Of a DNA stretch of 64,000 nucleotides, positions 27,850 to 37,360 are shown in pieces. A model generated the notes under the pieces. The model had not been told where the DNA came from. It was given only the letters and a program-made list of their open reading frames with translations, and ran no database searches. The DNA comes from Auraticoccus monumenti (GTDB lineage Bacteria > Actinomycetota > Actinomycetes > Propionibacteriales > Propionibacteriaceae): assembly GCF_900101785.1 (NCBI RefSeq), contig NZ_LT629688.1:2542001-2606000 (forward strand), read 5' to 3'. Numbering within the stretch: position 1 is the stretch's first letter; every line of letters begins with the position of its first letter. Made by a program: the position numbers and the translations under genes.

Positions 27850-29259
27850 TCAGGCCTGCGGGGGTCGGGTCATCGACAGCACGTCCAGCGCGGTGTCCAG
27901 CTGCTCCTCGGTGAGCCGGCCCTGCTCGACGAACCCGGACTCGACCACCACCTGGCGGATCGTCTTGCCCTCCTTGAGCGCGGTCTTGGCCACCGTGGCC
28001 GCGTTCTCGTAGCCGATGTACTTGTTCAGCGGGGTGACGATCGAGGGTGAGGACTCGGCCAGCTGGCGGCAGTGCTCGGTGTTGGCGGTGATGCCGACCA
28101 CGCAGCGGTCGGCCAGCAGCACGCTGACCGAGGACAGCAGCCGGATCGACTCCAGCAGGTTGCGGGCGATCACCGGCAGCATCACGTTGAGCTCGAAGTT
28201 GCCGGCCGCGCCGGCGATGCCGACGGTGGCGTCGTTGCCCATCACCTGGGCGCAGACCATCAGGGTGGCCTCGCACATCACCGGGTTCACCTTGCCCGGC
28301 ATGATCGAGGAGCCCGGCTGCAGGTCGGGCAGGGCGATCTCGCCGAGCCCGGCGGTGGGGCCGGAGCCCATCCAGCGCAGGTCGTTGGCCACCTTGGTGA
28401 GGCTGACCGCGATGGTGCGGAGCACGCCGGAGGCCTCGACCAGGGCGTCGCGCGCCCCCTGGGCCTCGAAGTGGTCGACGGCCTCGGTCAGCGGCAGCTC
28501 GGACTCGGTGGCGATCCGCTCGATCACGTCCGCGGCGAAGCCGGCCGGGGTGTTGATCCCGGTCCCGACGGCCGTCCCGCCGAGGGGGAGCTCGGCCACC
28601 CGGGGGAGCGCTGACCGGACCCGCTCGATGCCGAGGCGGACCTGGCGGGCGTAGCCGCCGAACTCCTGGCCGAGGGTGACCGGGGTGGCGTCCATCAGGT
28701 GGGTGCGCCCGCTCTTGACCACCTCGGCGAACTCGACCGACTTGGCCTCCAGCGCCTCGGCCAGGTGGGCCAGGGCGGGGACGAGGTCCTCGCTGAGGGA
28801 GCGGGTGGCGGCGATGTGGATCGCACTGGGGAAGACGTCGTTGCTGGACTGGGAGGCGTTGACGTGGTCGTTGGGGTGGACGCTGCGCCCCAGCGACCGG
28901 GTGGCCAGGGTGGAGATCACCTCGTTGGTGTTCATGTTCGAGGAGGTGCCGGACCCGGTCTGGAAGACGTCGATCGGAAACTCGCCGTCGTGGGCGCCCG
29001 AGGCGACCTCCGCGGCGGCCTGCTGGATCGCCTCGGCGACCTCGGCGTCGAGCACCCCGAGGGAGGCGTTGGTGGCGGCGGCCGCACCCTTGATGGTGGC
29101 CAGGGCCCGGATCAGGGCCGGCTCGATCGGCGTCCCGGAGATGGGGAAGTTCTCCACCGCGCGCTGGGTCTGGGCCCGGTACAGCGCCTGCGCCGGGACC
29201 CTCACCTCACCCATGGTGTCGTGCTCGATCCGGTGCTCCTGCTCCGCGCTCTGCTCCAT
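27850..29259 (-). CDS. fumC: Class II fumarate hydratase
   Basis: 469 residues. Fumarase/aspartase superfamily motifs are present: [12 protein letters not shown] near residue 105, [15 protein letters not shown] near 190, and the signature [12 protein letters not shown] near 320. The enzyme interconverts fumarate and malate in the TCA cycle. The ATG at 29259 gives [19 protein letters not shown]; the frame extends 22 codons upstream without better support. Position and orientation match Rv1098c in the conserved gene order. Confidence 0.95.
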   Translation of the reverse strand: MEQSAEQEHRIEHDTMGEVRVPAQALYRAQTQRAVENFPISGTPIEPALIRALATIKGAAAATNASLGVLDAEVAEAIQQAAAEVASGAHDGEFPIDVFQTGSGTSSNMNTNEVISTLATRSLGRSVHPNDHVNASQSSNDVFPSAIHIAATRSLSEDLVPALAHLAEALEAKSVEFAEVVKSGRTHLMDATPVTLGQEFGGYARQVRLGIERVRSALPRVAELPLGGTAVGTGINTPAGFAADVIERIATESELPLTEAVDHFEAQGARDALVEASGVLRTIAVSLTKVANDLRWMGSGPTAGLGEIALPDLQPGSSIMPGKVNPVMCEATLMVCAQVMGNDATVGIAGAAGNFELNVMLPVIARNLLESIRLLSSVSVLLADRCVVGITANTEHCRQLAESSPSIVTPLNKYIGYENAATVAKTALKEGKTIRQVVVESGFVEQGRLTEEQLDTALDVLSMTRPPQA

Positions 29260-29329
29260 GGGCTGCACGATAGCGGGGCCCTGACGTCCCCAGCCCGGCC
29301 CGTCGGGCCGCGGGCGGACCGGCACCGGA

Positions 29330-30025
29330 TCAGGCCCCGCGCGGGTGCCGCGTCAGGTAGATCGCGTAGTCGATCTGGTGCCGACCGCGCTGGACGCGCA
29401 CCAGCTCCTCGGTGGTCGGACCGAGGTCGGTGAGGGTGCGCTCCAGCGACGGCGTCCGGTGCTGGCACCAGACGGCGAGCACGCCCTCGGGTCGGACCAG
29501 GGACAGGGCCCGGGCCAGTACGCCGGACCGGTACAGCCGCTGGTTGCTGTCGTGGATGAGGAAGTCGGGGCCGTTGTCGACGTCGAGCAGCACGGCGTCG
29601 AAGGCGCCCTCGGGGGCGGTGTCCAGCCAGGGCACCACGTCGGCCGTGTGCAGGGTGCAGCGCGGGTCGGCGGCGACCCGACGCAGCTGCTCGGTGACGC
29701 CCTCACGGGCCCAGAAGACGAGGTCGGCCTCCAGCTCGACCACGTCAAGGTGCCGGACGTCGGCGTCGAGCAGGGCGGCGGCGGTGAAGCCCAGCCCGAG
29801 CCCGCCGACCGCGACCCGGCCGAGCCGGCCCTGCTCGACCACCAGCTGGGCCAGCCGGAGCTCCGAGGCCACCTCCTGGCTGTCCATCGCGAAGGCGCCG
29901 TTGACGATCAGCTCGTGCACCACCGCCCCGTCCGAGGACGTCCGTGCCCGCAGCACCAGCTCCCCGCGAGGGCTCTCGGCGCGTCGGAGCACCACCGGCG
30001 GGTCGGCGGGGGAGAGAGGGAGCAC
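29330..30025 (-). CDS. Spermidine synthase-fold protein
   Basis: 231 residues with the SAM/dcSAM-binding glycine motif [15 protein letters not shown] near residue 70, an acidic strand end VVELEADLV, and [15 protein letters not shown] in the active-site strand. It belongs to the polyamine aminopropyltransferase-like methyltransferase fold, but a true spermidine synthase function is not proved. The GTG at 30025 is 6 nt behind TAGGAT (30037-30032), leaderless. A paralogue is encoded at 33950-34684. Confidence 0.8.
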   Translation of the reverse strand: MLPLSPADPPVVLRRAESPRGELVLRARTSSDGAVVHELIVNGAFAMDSQEVASELRLAQLVVEQGRLGRVAVGGLGLGFTAAALLDADVRHLDVVELEADLVFWAREGVTEQLRRVAADPRCTLHTADVVPWLDTAPEGAFDAVLLDVDNGPDFLIHDSNQRLYRSGVLARALSLVRPEGVLAVWCQHRTPSLERTLTDLGPTTEELVRVQRGRHQIDYAIYLTRHPRGA

Positions 30026-30097
30026 GGGCGGATCCTAGTGACCAGCACGACCCGGCTGGTCCCCCCGCCCGACCCGCGCTGCTCCTACGCTGTCGCC

Positions 30098-30685
30098 GTG
30101 CTGACGATGGGTCGTGGAACCAGGGCGTGGCTGATGGCGGTGGGTGCGCTGGCGGTCGTGGTCGCCCTGGTCGCCGTGCTGGGTGGCTGGGCGCCCTCGA
30201 CCGCCCAGGCGGCGCGGGACCAGCAGCCGGGCGTGGCGATGAAGGTCCCGGGCTGGACCATCACCGTGCACCGCGCCGAGGTCGTGAACCACGACGGCGC
30301 CGACGACGACTACCCCGACGAGAAGAGCGAGGTCCGGCTGTTCCTCGACCTGACCAGCACCGACGAGGAGTCCGAGTCGTTCTTCCCTGGCGGCCTGGTG
30401 CAGGTGCAGCTCCCCGACGGCACCCCGCTGCCCGACGGCTACGCCGAGCAGACCGCGCCGTGGAGCGGTTCCTGGGACCCCGACGTCACCTTCCCCAGCG
30501 CCATCGACACCGAGCTGCCCGGCCTCGCCCTCGACGCGCCCGCGCCGTCGTCGGTGGTCGTCGTCGTGCACGACCGGGTTCCTGCGCGCGGGTTCCTCCG
30601 GACCCCTGGTGAGCTGTCGAACGGGCCGGCCCGCTGGCGCCTCGAGCTGCCCACGCCGGACCTCCGTCGACCGGTGGAGGAGTGA
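30098..30685 (+). CDS. Membrane-anchored beta-domain protein, paralogue 1
   Basis: 195 residues. One N-terminal transmembrane/signal helix (AWLMAVGALAVVVALVAVLGGWA) is followed by an extracytoplasmic domain rich in beta strands (GWTITVHRAEVVNHD ... VRLFLDLTSTDEESESFF). The layout resembles DUF4352-type Ig-like domains. GTG 30098 lies 6 nt after TACGCT (30086-30091); an ATG at 30107 is an alternative. It is the first of three coupled genes with the same layout. Function unknown. Confidence 0.7.
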   Translation: MLTMGRGTRAWLMAVGALAVVVALVAVLGGWAPSTAQAARDQQPGVAMKVPGWTITVHRAEVVNHDGADDDYPDEKSEVRLFLDLTSTDEESESFFPGGLVQVQLPDGTPLPDGYAEQTAPWSGSWDPDVTFPSAIDTELPGLALDAPAPSSVVVVVHDRVPARGFLRTPGELSNGPARWRLELPTPDLRRPVEE

Positions 30686-31269
30686 TGCGCCGAGTGGCGG
30701 GGTGGCGGTGGATGCCGCTGCTGGTCGGTCTGCTGGTGGTCGTGCTGCTCAACTGGTGGACGCCCGACCCCGAGGTCGACCACCGGATCTCCTGGGTCGA
30801 GGGCGAGCTCGGCACCCCGACGTCCACCTCCCGGCTGACCGTGCGGGTCTCCGACGTCCAGTTCGGCCGCGAGCTGTCGACCAGCGACTACGACGAGGAG
30901 ACTGTGCGCACCGAGCACGTGCTGGTGGCGGTCGCGGTCGAGGTGGACGTCCGCGAGCAGCTGTCGAACCTGCTCAGCATCTCCCTGCACACCCGCGACG
31001 GCCGCTACTACGAACCCCGCCCGGAGAACGAGGCGAACCTCGACCAGGCCGCGCCCGGGTACACCAGCACCGGCACCCCGGTCTTCCTGGTGCCGGCCGA
31101 CCGGCTCGAGGGGGCTCGGCTGCGGCTCACCCCGTCCACCCGGCTGCCGATCAACCACGACTCCGGGGTCAGCATCGACCTCCGGATCACCGACCGGGAC
31201 GCCGCCGTGGCCGAGGCCGACGCGGCCGGGGTGCTCGACCCGCCGGCGCCGTCGGTGGTGGTCACGTGA
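30685..31269 (+). CDS. Membrane-anchored beta-domain protein, paralogue 2
   Basis: 194 residues: transmembrane helix WMPLLVGLLVVVLLNWW, then a domain with TSTSRLTVRVSDVQFGREL ... VLVAVAVEVDVREQLS and LHTRDGRYYEPRP. The ATG overlaps the stop of paralogue 1 (TGATG) and has GGAGG 4 nt upstream. The TRDG turn is shared with paralogue 3. Function unknown. Confidence 0.7.
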   Translation: MRRVAGWRWMPLLVGLLVVVLLNWWTPDPEVDHRISWVEGELGTPTSTSRLTVRVSDVQFGRELSTSDYDEETVRTEHVLVAVAVEVDVREQLSNLLSISLHTRDGRYYEPRPENEANLDQAAPGYTSTGTPVFLVPADRLEGARLRLTPSTRLPINHDSGVSIDLRITDRDAAVAEADAAGVLDPPAPSVVVT

Positions 31270-31880
31270 GGGTCCGGTCGGGCTGGACCACCCGGTTCGC
31301 GGTCGCGCTGGTGGCCGCGACCGGCACCGCCGGCGGCGTCGCGCTGCTGACCTGGCTGGTCACCAGCGACCGTCCTCCGGACCCCCTGCCGACCGGGTCC
31401 GCCGTGGCCCTGGAGCACTGGACGGTGGTCGGTCAGGGCGTGACCGTGCACCCCGTGCTCGAGGGCCCGGAGTTCGACGAGCCGGTGGTCCCGACCCCGG
31501 GGGCGAGCATCGTCGTCGCCGCCGTCGACGTCACCTTCACCGACGAGGCGGCCCTGTTCGAGAGCGGGTGCAGCGTCGTGTTCCGCACCCGGGACGGGGA
31601 GAGCGAGTGGCGGGCCGACAACAGCGCCGTCTACGACGCCTACGGCAGCGAGGACCACGGCTGCGTGATGGACCCGGAGAGCACCGACGACGACGGCGAG
31701 GTGGTGCCGGCAGAGATCAGCCTGGGGGAGACCGCCGAGCTGACCTTCTCCGTCGAGGTACCGGCCCACCTGGCCGACCAGGTGGTGGCGGAGTTCCGGA
31801 TCGACTCCTTCCTGGACCGCGGTGCCGCCCTGCGGTGGTACCAGGGTGAGGAGGCGGCGTTCGTCTTCGAGCAGGACTGA
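31266..31880 (+). CDS. Membrane-anchored beta-domain protein, paralogue 3
   Basis: 204 residues: N-terminal helix FAVALVAATGTAGGVALLTWLV, then WTVVGQGVTVHPVLEG ... ASIVVAAVDVTFTDEAALFESGCSVVFRTRDGESEWRADNS with two cysteines that could form a disulfide. GTG 31266 overlaps the preceding stop. With the two genes before it this makes a translationally coupled triplet. The proteins may form a complex at the cell surface (inference). Confidence 0.7.
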   Translation: MRVRSGWTTRFAVALVAATGTAGGVALLTWLVTSDRPPDPLPTGSAVALEHWTVVGQGVTVHPVLEGPEFDEPVVPTPGASIVVAAVDVTFTDEAALFESGCSVVFRTRDGESEWRADNSAVYDAYGSEDHGCVMDPESTDDDGEVVPAEISLGETAELTFSVEVPAHLADQVVAEFRIDSFLDRGAALRWYQGEEAAFVFEQD

Positions 31881-31901
31881 GCGCCCGGCCCGCGGGCAGG
31901 C

Positions 31902-33263
31902 TCAGCGGACGTCGAGGGCCGCGTCGGCCGCCTCGGTGTCGGTGGCCCGCCGCCGACGGGCCAGCCGCAGGCGTCGGCTCCGTTGGTCCTCACCCATCAC
32001 CCCGAGCAGGGCCCGGTCGAAGGCCGCCGCGTAGCTGGCCATCAGCAGGGTGGTGAACACCAGGCCGTGCAGCAGCTCCTCGAACAGCAGGTAGACCGAC
32101 AGCTCCGGGTTGGTCAGGTCGCCGGCCACGGTGCGGGCGAGGACCAGCACCCACTGCGCCGCCGCGGTGAGCAGCGCCGTCCAGATCAGGTAGGCCGCCA
32201 TCACGCTCGGCCCGGACCGCCAGACCAGACGGAGGGCGTGCACCACCGGGAGGTACTTGCCCTGCAGGTCGGCGGTCACCCAGGTGGTGAGGGCGGTCAG
32301 CGGACCCAGGTCGGCCGTCCGCTGCCGGACCGAGCTGATCACCTGCTGGGTCCGCTCGCCGGTGACCACCTGCCGGCCGGTGACGTCGCGCCAGCCGAAG
32401 ACGGTGGCGGTCAGCGCCAGCCACACCAGCGGCAGCAGGATGGTGGTCGACAGCCCCGGCAGCACCGTCCGCCAGACCAGGTCGACCATCCCGGCCAGGG
32501 CCTCGGGCAGCGTCAGTTCGAACGGCAGCCGCCAGTCCGGCAGGGCGTCCAGCAGGGCGTTCCACCGGCTCTGCACGCCGACGACGACCCGACGGGTCCC
32601 GATCCAGCCGCGGAGGTCGGAGGCGGCCGCGGCCAGCGCCAGGAACGAGGCGAAGACCCACAGCCCCTCCAGCAGCAGCGCCAGAACCGCCACCCCGCTG
32701 CGCTGCACCCGCCGCTGGACGGCGTCCACCAGACGCTTCAGCACGAAGGTGACGGCGGCCAGGACGAGGTAGAACGTCACCCGGGTCAGGCTGACCGACC
32801 AGTAGTCGATCTGGTCCGCCCCCCGCAGCACGTTGTTGTAGCTGAACAGCAGGTTGACCTGCTCGTCGATCAGGCCCCAGACGGCGTAGACCGCCAGGAA
32901 CGGGCCGATCACTGCGGCGACCACCGGGAGCCTGCGCTGGGCCTGGAACACCAGCCGGGGCACGGTCACCGACGCGGTCTCCAGGTCCTGCGGCTCGTCG
33001 GTGCTGACGGTGGCCGGGGCCCGCAGCCGCGGTTCCAGGGCGTGGATCATCAGCACCAGCGAGGTCACCAGGGCCAGCACCCCGACCACGAAGACCAGGG
33101 TGGCGACCACCTGGGACACCGGTCCCAGCAGCACCGAGGCGAAGACGCAGAGGATGTGCACGGTCCACCCGAGGCAGTAGAAGAACCCCAGCCGGGTGAA
33201 CCCGCGCAGCCAGAGGGAGATGCTCTCGCTGGCCAGCAGCAGCAGCTCCTCCAGGGTCCTCAC
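31902..33263 (-). CDS. Uncharacterised polytopic membrane protein
   Basis: About 453 residues with roughly eight to nine transmembrane helices (for example FFYCLGWTVHILCVFASVLLG, VATLVFVVGVLALVTSLVLMI, FYLVLAAVTFVLKRLV). The C-terminus is very basic (RRLRLARRRRATDTE). No transporter or enzyme motif is recognised. The GTG at 33263 is 6 nt behind TAGCCT (33275-33270); an in-frame GTG two codons upstream would start inside the predicted leader. It converges on the paralogue triplet with a 21-bp gap. Confidence 0.75.
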   Translation of the reverse strand: MRTLEELLLLASESISLWLRGFTRLGFFYCLGWTVHILCVFASVLLGPVSQVVATLVFVVGVLALVTSLVLMIHALEPRLRAPATVSTDEPQDLETASVTVPRLVFQAQRRLPVVAAVIGPFLAVYAVWGLIDEQVNLLFSYNNVLRGADQIDYWSVSLTRVTFYLVLAAVTFVLKRLVDAVQRRVQRSGVAVLALLLEGLWVFASFLALAAAASDLRGWIGTRRVVVGVQSRWNALLDALPDWRLPFELTLPEALAGMVDLVWRTVLPGLSTTILLPLVWLALTATVFGWRDVTGRQVVTGERTQQVISSVRQRTADLGPLTALTTWVTADLQGKYLPVVHALRLVWRSGPSVMAAYLIWTALLTAAAQWVLVLARTVAGDLTNPELSVYLLFEELLHGLVFTTLLMASYAAAFDRALLGVMGEDQRSRRLRLARRRRATDTEAADAALDVR

Positions 33264-33330
33264 GCGCACAGGCTAAGGGGACGGAGATCAACTTTGGCCG
33301 TGGTTGGCGCGATGGGGGAGGATGGCCGTC

Positions 33331-33885
33331 GTGGCACGAGGCAATCGCAACCGCTCCAACGCGGCGGACATGTTCCGCTCGCTCGCGGTGATCCTGCTGC
33401 CCATCCTCCTGCTGGGCGCCATCCTCACCGTGCGGCTGGACGACTACCCGGTGGAGCCGGTCGCGGTCGAGCCGGTGCTCGCCCAGGCCCGCGAGCAGTC
33501 CCCGTACCCGGTGCTGGTGCCCCAGCAGCTGCCCCAGGGCTGGGTGCCCACCCGGGTCAGCTGGGTGGCGACGGGGCAGCCGGCGCTGAACGACGAGCCG
33601 TCCCCGGCCAACCGCTGGATGGTGGGCTACCTCGACCCGACCGAGACCTTCGTCGCGGTGGAGCAGAGCGACGGCCCCAGCGACCAGTTCGTCGCCGACG
33701 TCTCCCGCGAGGGCCTGCCCGAGGCCACCAGCACCGTGTCCGGGGAGCCCTGGCAGCAGCTGGTCAGCCCCGACGGCCGCACCCGCTCCCTGGTCGACGC
33801 CGACGAGGGCGTCACCACCATCGTCACCGGCGACGTCGGCTACGACGAGCTGGTGGCCTTCGCCACCACCCTCTCCGCCGGCTGA
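33331..33885 (+). CDS. DUF4245 family protein
   Basis: 184 residues: basic N-terminus, transmembrane helix SLAVILLPILLLGAILTV, then an extracytoplasmic domain with SPYPVLVPQQLPQGWVPTRVSW and WMVGYLDPTETFVAVEQSDG, which are DUF4245 hallmarks. GTG 33331 is 10 nt after GGGGGAG; ATG 33322 is possible but abuts the ribosome site. In M. tuberculosis the DUF4245 gene Rv1100 lies near the fumarase gene, as here. Function unknown. Confidence 0.87.
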   Translation: MARGNRNRSNAADMFRSLAVILLPILLLGAILTVRLDDYPVEPVAVEPVLAQAREQSPYPVLVPQQLPQGWVPTRVSWVATGQPALNDEPSPANRWMVGYLDPTETFVAVEQSDGPSDQFVADVSREGLPEATSTVSGEPWQQLVSPDGRTRSLVDADEGVTTIVTGDVGYDELVAFATTLSAG

Positions 33886-33949
33886 CGCCGACCGCGCCCG
33901 GCGGTGCGCGCCCTAGGATCGGTCGTCCCCGACCGGAACGGTGATCGCG

Positions 33950-34684
33950 ATGAGCAGGGCCTTCGAGGAGCTGGACTGGCAGCCGACCCCCGCCGGGGAG
34001 GTCAGCCTGCGTCGTCGCCACGACCCCCGGCTCGAGGTGGACGTCTTCGAGGTGAAGCTCGGGGAGGAGTACCTGATGTCGAGCCTGTTCACCGCCGCGG
34101 AGATCGCCCTGGCCCGGCTGGCGCTGGACCGGCTGCCCGGCTCGGGGCTGAGCGTCGCGGTCGGCGGACTGGGGCTGGGCTACACCGCCCGGGCCGTGCT
34201 CGAGGACGACCGGGTGGCCGAGCTGGTGGTGGTGGACGCGCTCGCCCCCGTGATCGAGTGGCACCGGCGGGGGCTGGTGCCGCTGGGGGAGACGCTCACC
34301 ACCGACCCGCGCTGCCGGCTGGTGCAGGGGGACTTCTTCGCGATGGCCGCCGGCGACGGCTTCGACCCGACCGTCCCCGGGCGCCGGTTCGACGCGGTGC
34401 TGGTCGACATCGACCACTCGCCCCGCCACCTGCTCGCCGGTGACCGTGCGGGCTACTACGAGGTGGCCGGGACCCGGCGGCTGGCCGGGCACCTGCGGCC
34501 CGGGGGCGTCTACGCCCTGTGGTCCAACGACCCGCCGGACCCGGACCACCTGGAGGTCCTGTCCGAGGTCTTCGTCGACGTCGCCGCCGAGGTGGTGTCC
34601 TTCCCCAACCCGTTGCAGCAGCGGACGGCCAGCAACACCGTCTACCTGGCGACCGCCGCTCCCGACGTGGGCGTCACCGGGTGA
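33950..34684 (+). CDS. Spermidine synthase-fold methyltransferase-like protein
   Basis: 244 residues. The glycine motif [16 protein letters not shown] is near residue 67, VVVDALAPVIEWH follows, and FDAVLVDIDHSPRHLL is at the active-site strand. It is clearly a paralogue of the product of 29330-30025, with the same VAVGGLGLG core, but carries DIDHSP in place of DVDNGP. A three-codon longer start (GTG 33941) exists. The substrate is unknown. Confidence 0.8.
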   Translation: MSRAFEELDWQPTPAGEVSLRRRHDPRLEVDVFEVKLGEEYLMSSLFTAAEIALARLALDRLPGSGLSVAVGGLGLGYTARAVLEDDRVAELVVVDALAPVIEWHRRGLVPLGETLTTDPRCRLVQGDFFAMAAGDGFDPTVPGRRFDAVLVDIDHSPRHLLAGDRAGYYEVAGTRRLAGHLRPGGVYALWSNDPPDPDHLEVLSEVFVDVAAEVVSFPNPLQQRTASNTVYLATAAPDVGVTG

Positions 34685-34800
34685 TCCGGGGTCCCGGAGC
34701 GAGGAGCCAGTCCGAGACGCAGGACCCGCGACGCTCGTGATGGACCTGTCGGATCAAGTTCCGCGCCCCGGCGAGCATCAGCCGGAGCCCTCGTCGCCCC

Positions 34801-35397
34801 TCAGCGGTTGACGTCGATCTGCGCGGCGACTCCCGCGACGTGCCGGGCGAGCGTGGCCCGGTCCGGGGCGCTGAACGGCTCGTCGGTGACGAGGACGTAG
34901 TGCAGGGCCGCAGTGAGGATGAAGGCGAAGGCCTCGACGTCGACGTCCTCGCGGAGCAGCCCCTCGCGCTGCCTGCCCGCCAGGAACTCCGTCATCACGC
35001 TGGCCCAGGACCGTGTCACCCCAGCCTCTACCGCCTGCTGGAGGAGGCCGGCGCCACCCCGTTCCCTGGTCAGGTGGGACACCAGGGCAGGGGCGTCGGA
35101 AGCGACCTGCAGGTCGGAGAACTCCATCAGCCGGTCGACCAGCCGGCCGCCCGGCCGGGCCGCCCAGGTCTCGACCTGTGAGGCGAGCTCCCTCACCGAG
35201 CGCCAGGTGAGCTCGCGCAGCAGCTCCTCCCGCGAGGAGAACGCCTTGTAGGACAACCCGACCGCGGTGCCCGCCTCCCGGGCGAGCGCCCTCATGGTCA
35301 GGCCGTCCACACCGTCTCGGGCGACGACGGCCCGGGCGTGCTCGAGGAGGGTGTCGCGCAGTGCGTCGACGTCGGTCGGTGGGCGGGGCGGCGTCAT
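34801..35397 (-). CDS. TetR family transcriptional regulator
   Basis: 198 residues. The TetR helix-turn-helix is VARDGVDGLTMRALAREAGTAVGLSYKAFSSREELLREL near residue 25; the rest is a helical ligand domain. It is divergent from a membrane-protein gene. Two abutting 14-bp palindromes of one consensus lie in the shared region and are its probable operators. Confidence 0.9.
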   Translation of the reverse strand: MTPPRPPTDVDALRDTLLEHARAVVARDGVDGLTMRALAREAGTAVGLSYKAFSSREELLRELTWRSVRELASQVETWAARPGGRLVDRLMEFSDLQVASDAPALVSHLTRERGGAGLLQQAVEAGVTRSWASVMTEFLAGRQREGLLREDVDVEAFAFILTAALHYVLVTDEPFSAPDRATLARHVAGVAAQIDVNR

Positions 35398-35414
35398 CAG
35401 GACCCTTTCGGCGG

Positions 35415-35460
35415 TTGACCCCGAGAGTACCTTGAACTAGCGTTCATGAACGTACGTTCA
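35415..35460 (+). promoter_or_regulatory. Promoter with two abutting TetR operators
   Basis: TTGACC (35415-35420), 17 bp, TAGCGT (35438-35443). The site TGAACTAGCGTTCA (35433-35446) covers the -10, and the perfect palindrome TGAACGTACGTTCA (35447-35460) follows directly over the start of transcription. Both share TGAAC-N4-GTTCA, a typical TetR operator, so repression by the divergent TetR protein is likely. Confidence 0.8.
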
Positions 35461-35514
35461 CTGATGATGGTGACCACGTCCGCCGGGATCCCGGCGCCGG
35501 ACAGGGAGGCACGC

Positions 35515-36108
35515 ATGGCAGCTCAGCAGGCAGCAACCGGCATCGGTCAGGCCGACGGAGCAGGTCACCCGGGCCACCGGTGGTGGCACCGCTGGCCGAC
35601 CGTGCTGGGGCTGGGAGTGGCCGCCCTGCTCCTGGCCACCGGCGCCGCAGGTCGGGAGACGGTGGCGATCGGGGCGAGTGCCGCCGCGTGGTGCTACCTG
35701 GCGGCAGCAGCCCTGGGGCGGCGCTGGCTCGGCTGGGTCGCCATCCCGGTGGCGTCCCTGGTGGTGGTGGGCAGCGAGCTGGTCGGTCTGCCGTGGTGGG
35801 TCGGACTCGGCGCGACGGGGCTCGTGCTGCTGGTCCTCGGGGTGCTCCGGTCCCCGGTCGCTCGATCTCTCCTGCTGGCTCAGGCCGCTGCGTTCGCGGT
35901 GGTAGCCGGGCTGGCCGTTCTCGCCCTGGCCTGGGACCCGTGGGCCGGGCTGGTGCTGGCGGGGCTCGTCCTGGCCAGTCACGCCGGCTGGGACGTCGTC
36001 CACCACCGGCGGGACGTGGTGGTGTCGCGCTCGCTGGCCGAGGCGTGCCTGGGCTTCGACCTCCTGCTGGGTCTGGGGCTCATCGCCGTCGCCCTCCTGG
36101 GCCGGTGA
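35515..36108 (+). CDS. Membrane protein under TetR control
   Basis: 197 residues with about six transmembrane helices (VLGLGVAALLLATGAAG, WVAIPVASLVVVGSELV, AFAVVAGLAVLALAW and others) and a cytoplasmic HHRRD turn. The frame is open from 35446, but that ATG lies inside the operator. ATG 35515 has GGGAGG 5 nt upstream and is chosen. The family is not recognised; membrane proteins next to TetR genes are often efflux-related, which is only a guess here. Confidence 0.75.
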   Translation: MAAQQAATGIGQADGAGHPGHRWWHRWPTVLGLGVAALLLATGAAGRETVAIGASAAAWCYLAAAALGRRWLGWVAIPVASLVVVGSELVGLPWWVGLGATGLVLLVLGVLRSPVARSLLLAQAAAFAVVAGLAVLALAWDPWAGLVLAGLVLASHAGWDVVHHRRDVVVSRSLAEACLGFDLLLGLGLIAVALLGR

Positions 36109-36137
36109 CCTCGGCCGGAGCCCTCGCACGAGCAGTG

Positions 36138-36164
36138 ACCGGCCACCCGGGCCGGGTGGCCGGT
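36138..36164. terminator. Bidirectional terminator hairpin
   Basis: ACCGGCCACCC, loop GGGCC, GGGTGGCCGGT: a perfect 11-bp stem 30 bp after the membrane-protein stop, between convergent genes. Confidence 0.8.
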
Positions 36165-36179
36165 GGGCCCGGAACGCAA

Positions 36180-36216
36180 GACCCCCAGCCCGGTCACGGG
36201 GACCGAGCTGGGGGTC
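36180..36216. terminator. Second terminator hairpin between convergent genes
   Basis: GACCCCCAGC (36180-36189) pairs with GCTGGGGGTC (36207-36216). Inside, CGGTC pairs with GACCG after one mismatch, so the stem is about 15 bp. It probably serves the minus-strand sugar operon. Confidence 0.75.
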
Positions 36217-36303
36217 GGGGCGTCGAGGTGGGGCGATGCCGTCGGTCGGCAGAGCCCACGAGGACGGGATGGCCCTCGGGACCCCGGCGTCAGACGGAGA
36301 CCG

Positions 36304-37317
36304 TCACTGGTTGCTGAACGCGGCGTCGAACGATGCGGTCGGGAGCTTCCAGAGGAGCTTGCGGATCGCCTCGACCGCCTCGGCCGCACCGTGCTCGCGG
36401 TCCATCCCGGCGTCCTCCCACTCGATCGAGATCGGGCCGGAGTAGCCGATGGACTTCAACGCGCGGAACGCGTCCTCCCACGGCACGTCGCCGTGGGTGG
36501 TGGAGACGAAGTCCCAGCCGCGACGGGGGTCGCCCCAGGGCAGGTGCGAGCCGAGGACGCCGGCGCGACCGGTCTGCGGGCGGAGCCGGGTGTCCTTGCA
36601 GTCCACGTGGTAGATCCGCTCGGCGAACTCCACGATGAAGCCCACCGGGTCGATGTTCTGCCACATCATGTGCGAGGGGTCCCAGTTGAAGCCGAACGCA
36701 TCACGGTGGTCGATCGCCTCCAGGCTGCGGACCGAGGTCCAGTAGTCGTAGGCGATCTCCGACGGGTGCACCTCGTGGGCGAACCTGACGCCCTCGGAGT
36801 CGAAGACGTCCAGGATCGGGTTCCAGCGGTCGGCGAAGTCCTGGTACCCCTCGTCGATCACCGAGGCGGGCACCGGCGGGAACATCGCCACGTAGGGCCA
36901 GATCTTGGAGCCGGTGAACCCCACGACGGTGTCGATGCCCAGCTTGCGGGCGACCCGGGCGGCGCGCTTCATGTCCTCCGCGGCCCGCTGACGCACACCC
37001 TCGGCGTCACCGTCGCCCCAGACGTAGTCGCGCAGGATCGCCTTGTGGCGGAAGTCGATCGGGTCGTCGCAGACGGCCTGACCACCGAGGTGGTGGCTGA
37101 TCGCCCAGGCCTTGAGGCCGTGCTTGTCCAGGATGTCGAGCCGGCTCTGGACGTAGGCGTCGTCCTCATCGGCCCGCTTGAGGTCGAGGTGGTCGCCGGA
37201 GGAGGCGATCTCCAGGCCGTCGTAGCCCCACGCGGCGGCCTTGGCGGCCAGCTCCTCGAAGGGCATGTCGGCCCACTGTCCGGTGAACAGGGTCACGGGG
37301 TGGGTGGACTCGGTCAT
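36304..37317 (-). CDS. Sugar phosphate isomerase/epimerase (TIM barrel)
   Basis: 337 residues of the xylose isomerase-like TIM barrel. Metal ligands are readable as E in [11 protein letters not shown] in FNWDPSHM, D in YHVDCKDT and E in [11 protein letters not shown]. Members isomerise or epimerise (keto)sugars or inositol derivatives. The ATG has GAGAAGG upstream. It is the last gene of a four-gene minus-strand operon, 43 bp after the second Gfo/Idh gene. Length (337) and the [14 protein letters not shown] segment suggest an epimerase of the IolE/YcjR-like group. Confidence 0.88.
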   Translation of the reverse strand: MTESTHPVTLFTGQWADMPFEELAAKAAAWGYDGLEIASSGDHLDLKRADEDDAYVQSRLDILDKHGLKAWAISHHLGGQAVCDDPIDFRHKAILRDYVWGDGDAEGVRQRAAEDMKRAARVARKLGIDTVVGFTGSKIWPYVAMFPPVPASVIDEGYQDFADRWNPILDVFDSEGVRFAHEVHPSEIAYDYWTSVRSLEAIDHRDAFGFNWDPSHMMWQNIDPVGFIVEFAERIYHVDCKDTRLRPQTGRAGVLGSHLPWGDPRRGWDFVSTTHGDVPWEDAFRALKSIGYSGPISIEWEDAGMDREHGAAEAVEAIRKLLWKLPTASFDAAFSNQ

Positions 37318-37360
37318 CGTGCCTTCTCTCGTGTCGGGTGGTCGGTCACAGGGCGGTCGG

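Noticed and set aside
35446-35514. Membrane protein starting at ATG 35446
   Set aside because: The codon lies inside the TetR operators, 3 nt after the -10 box.
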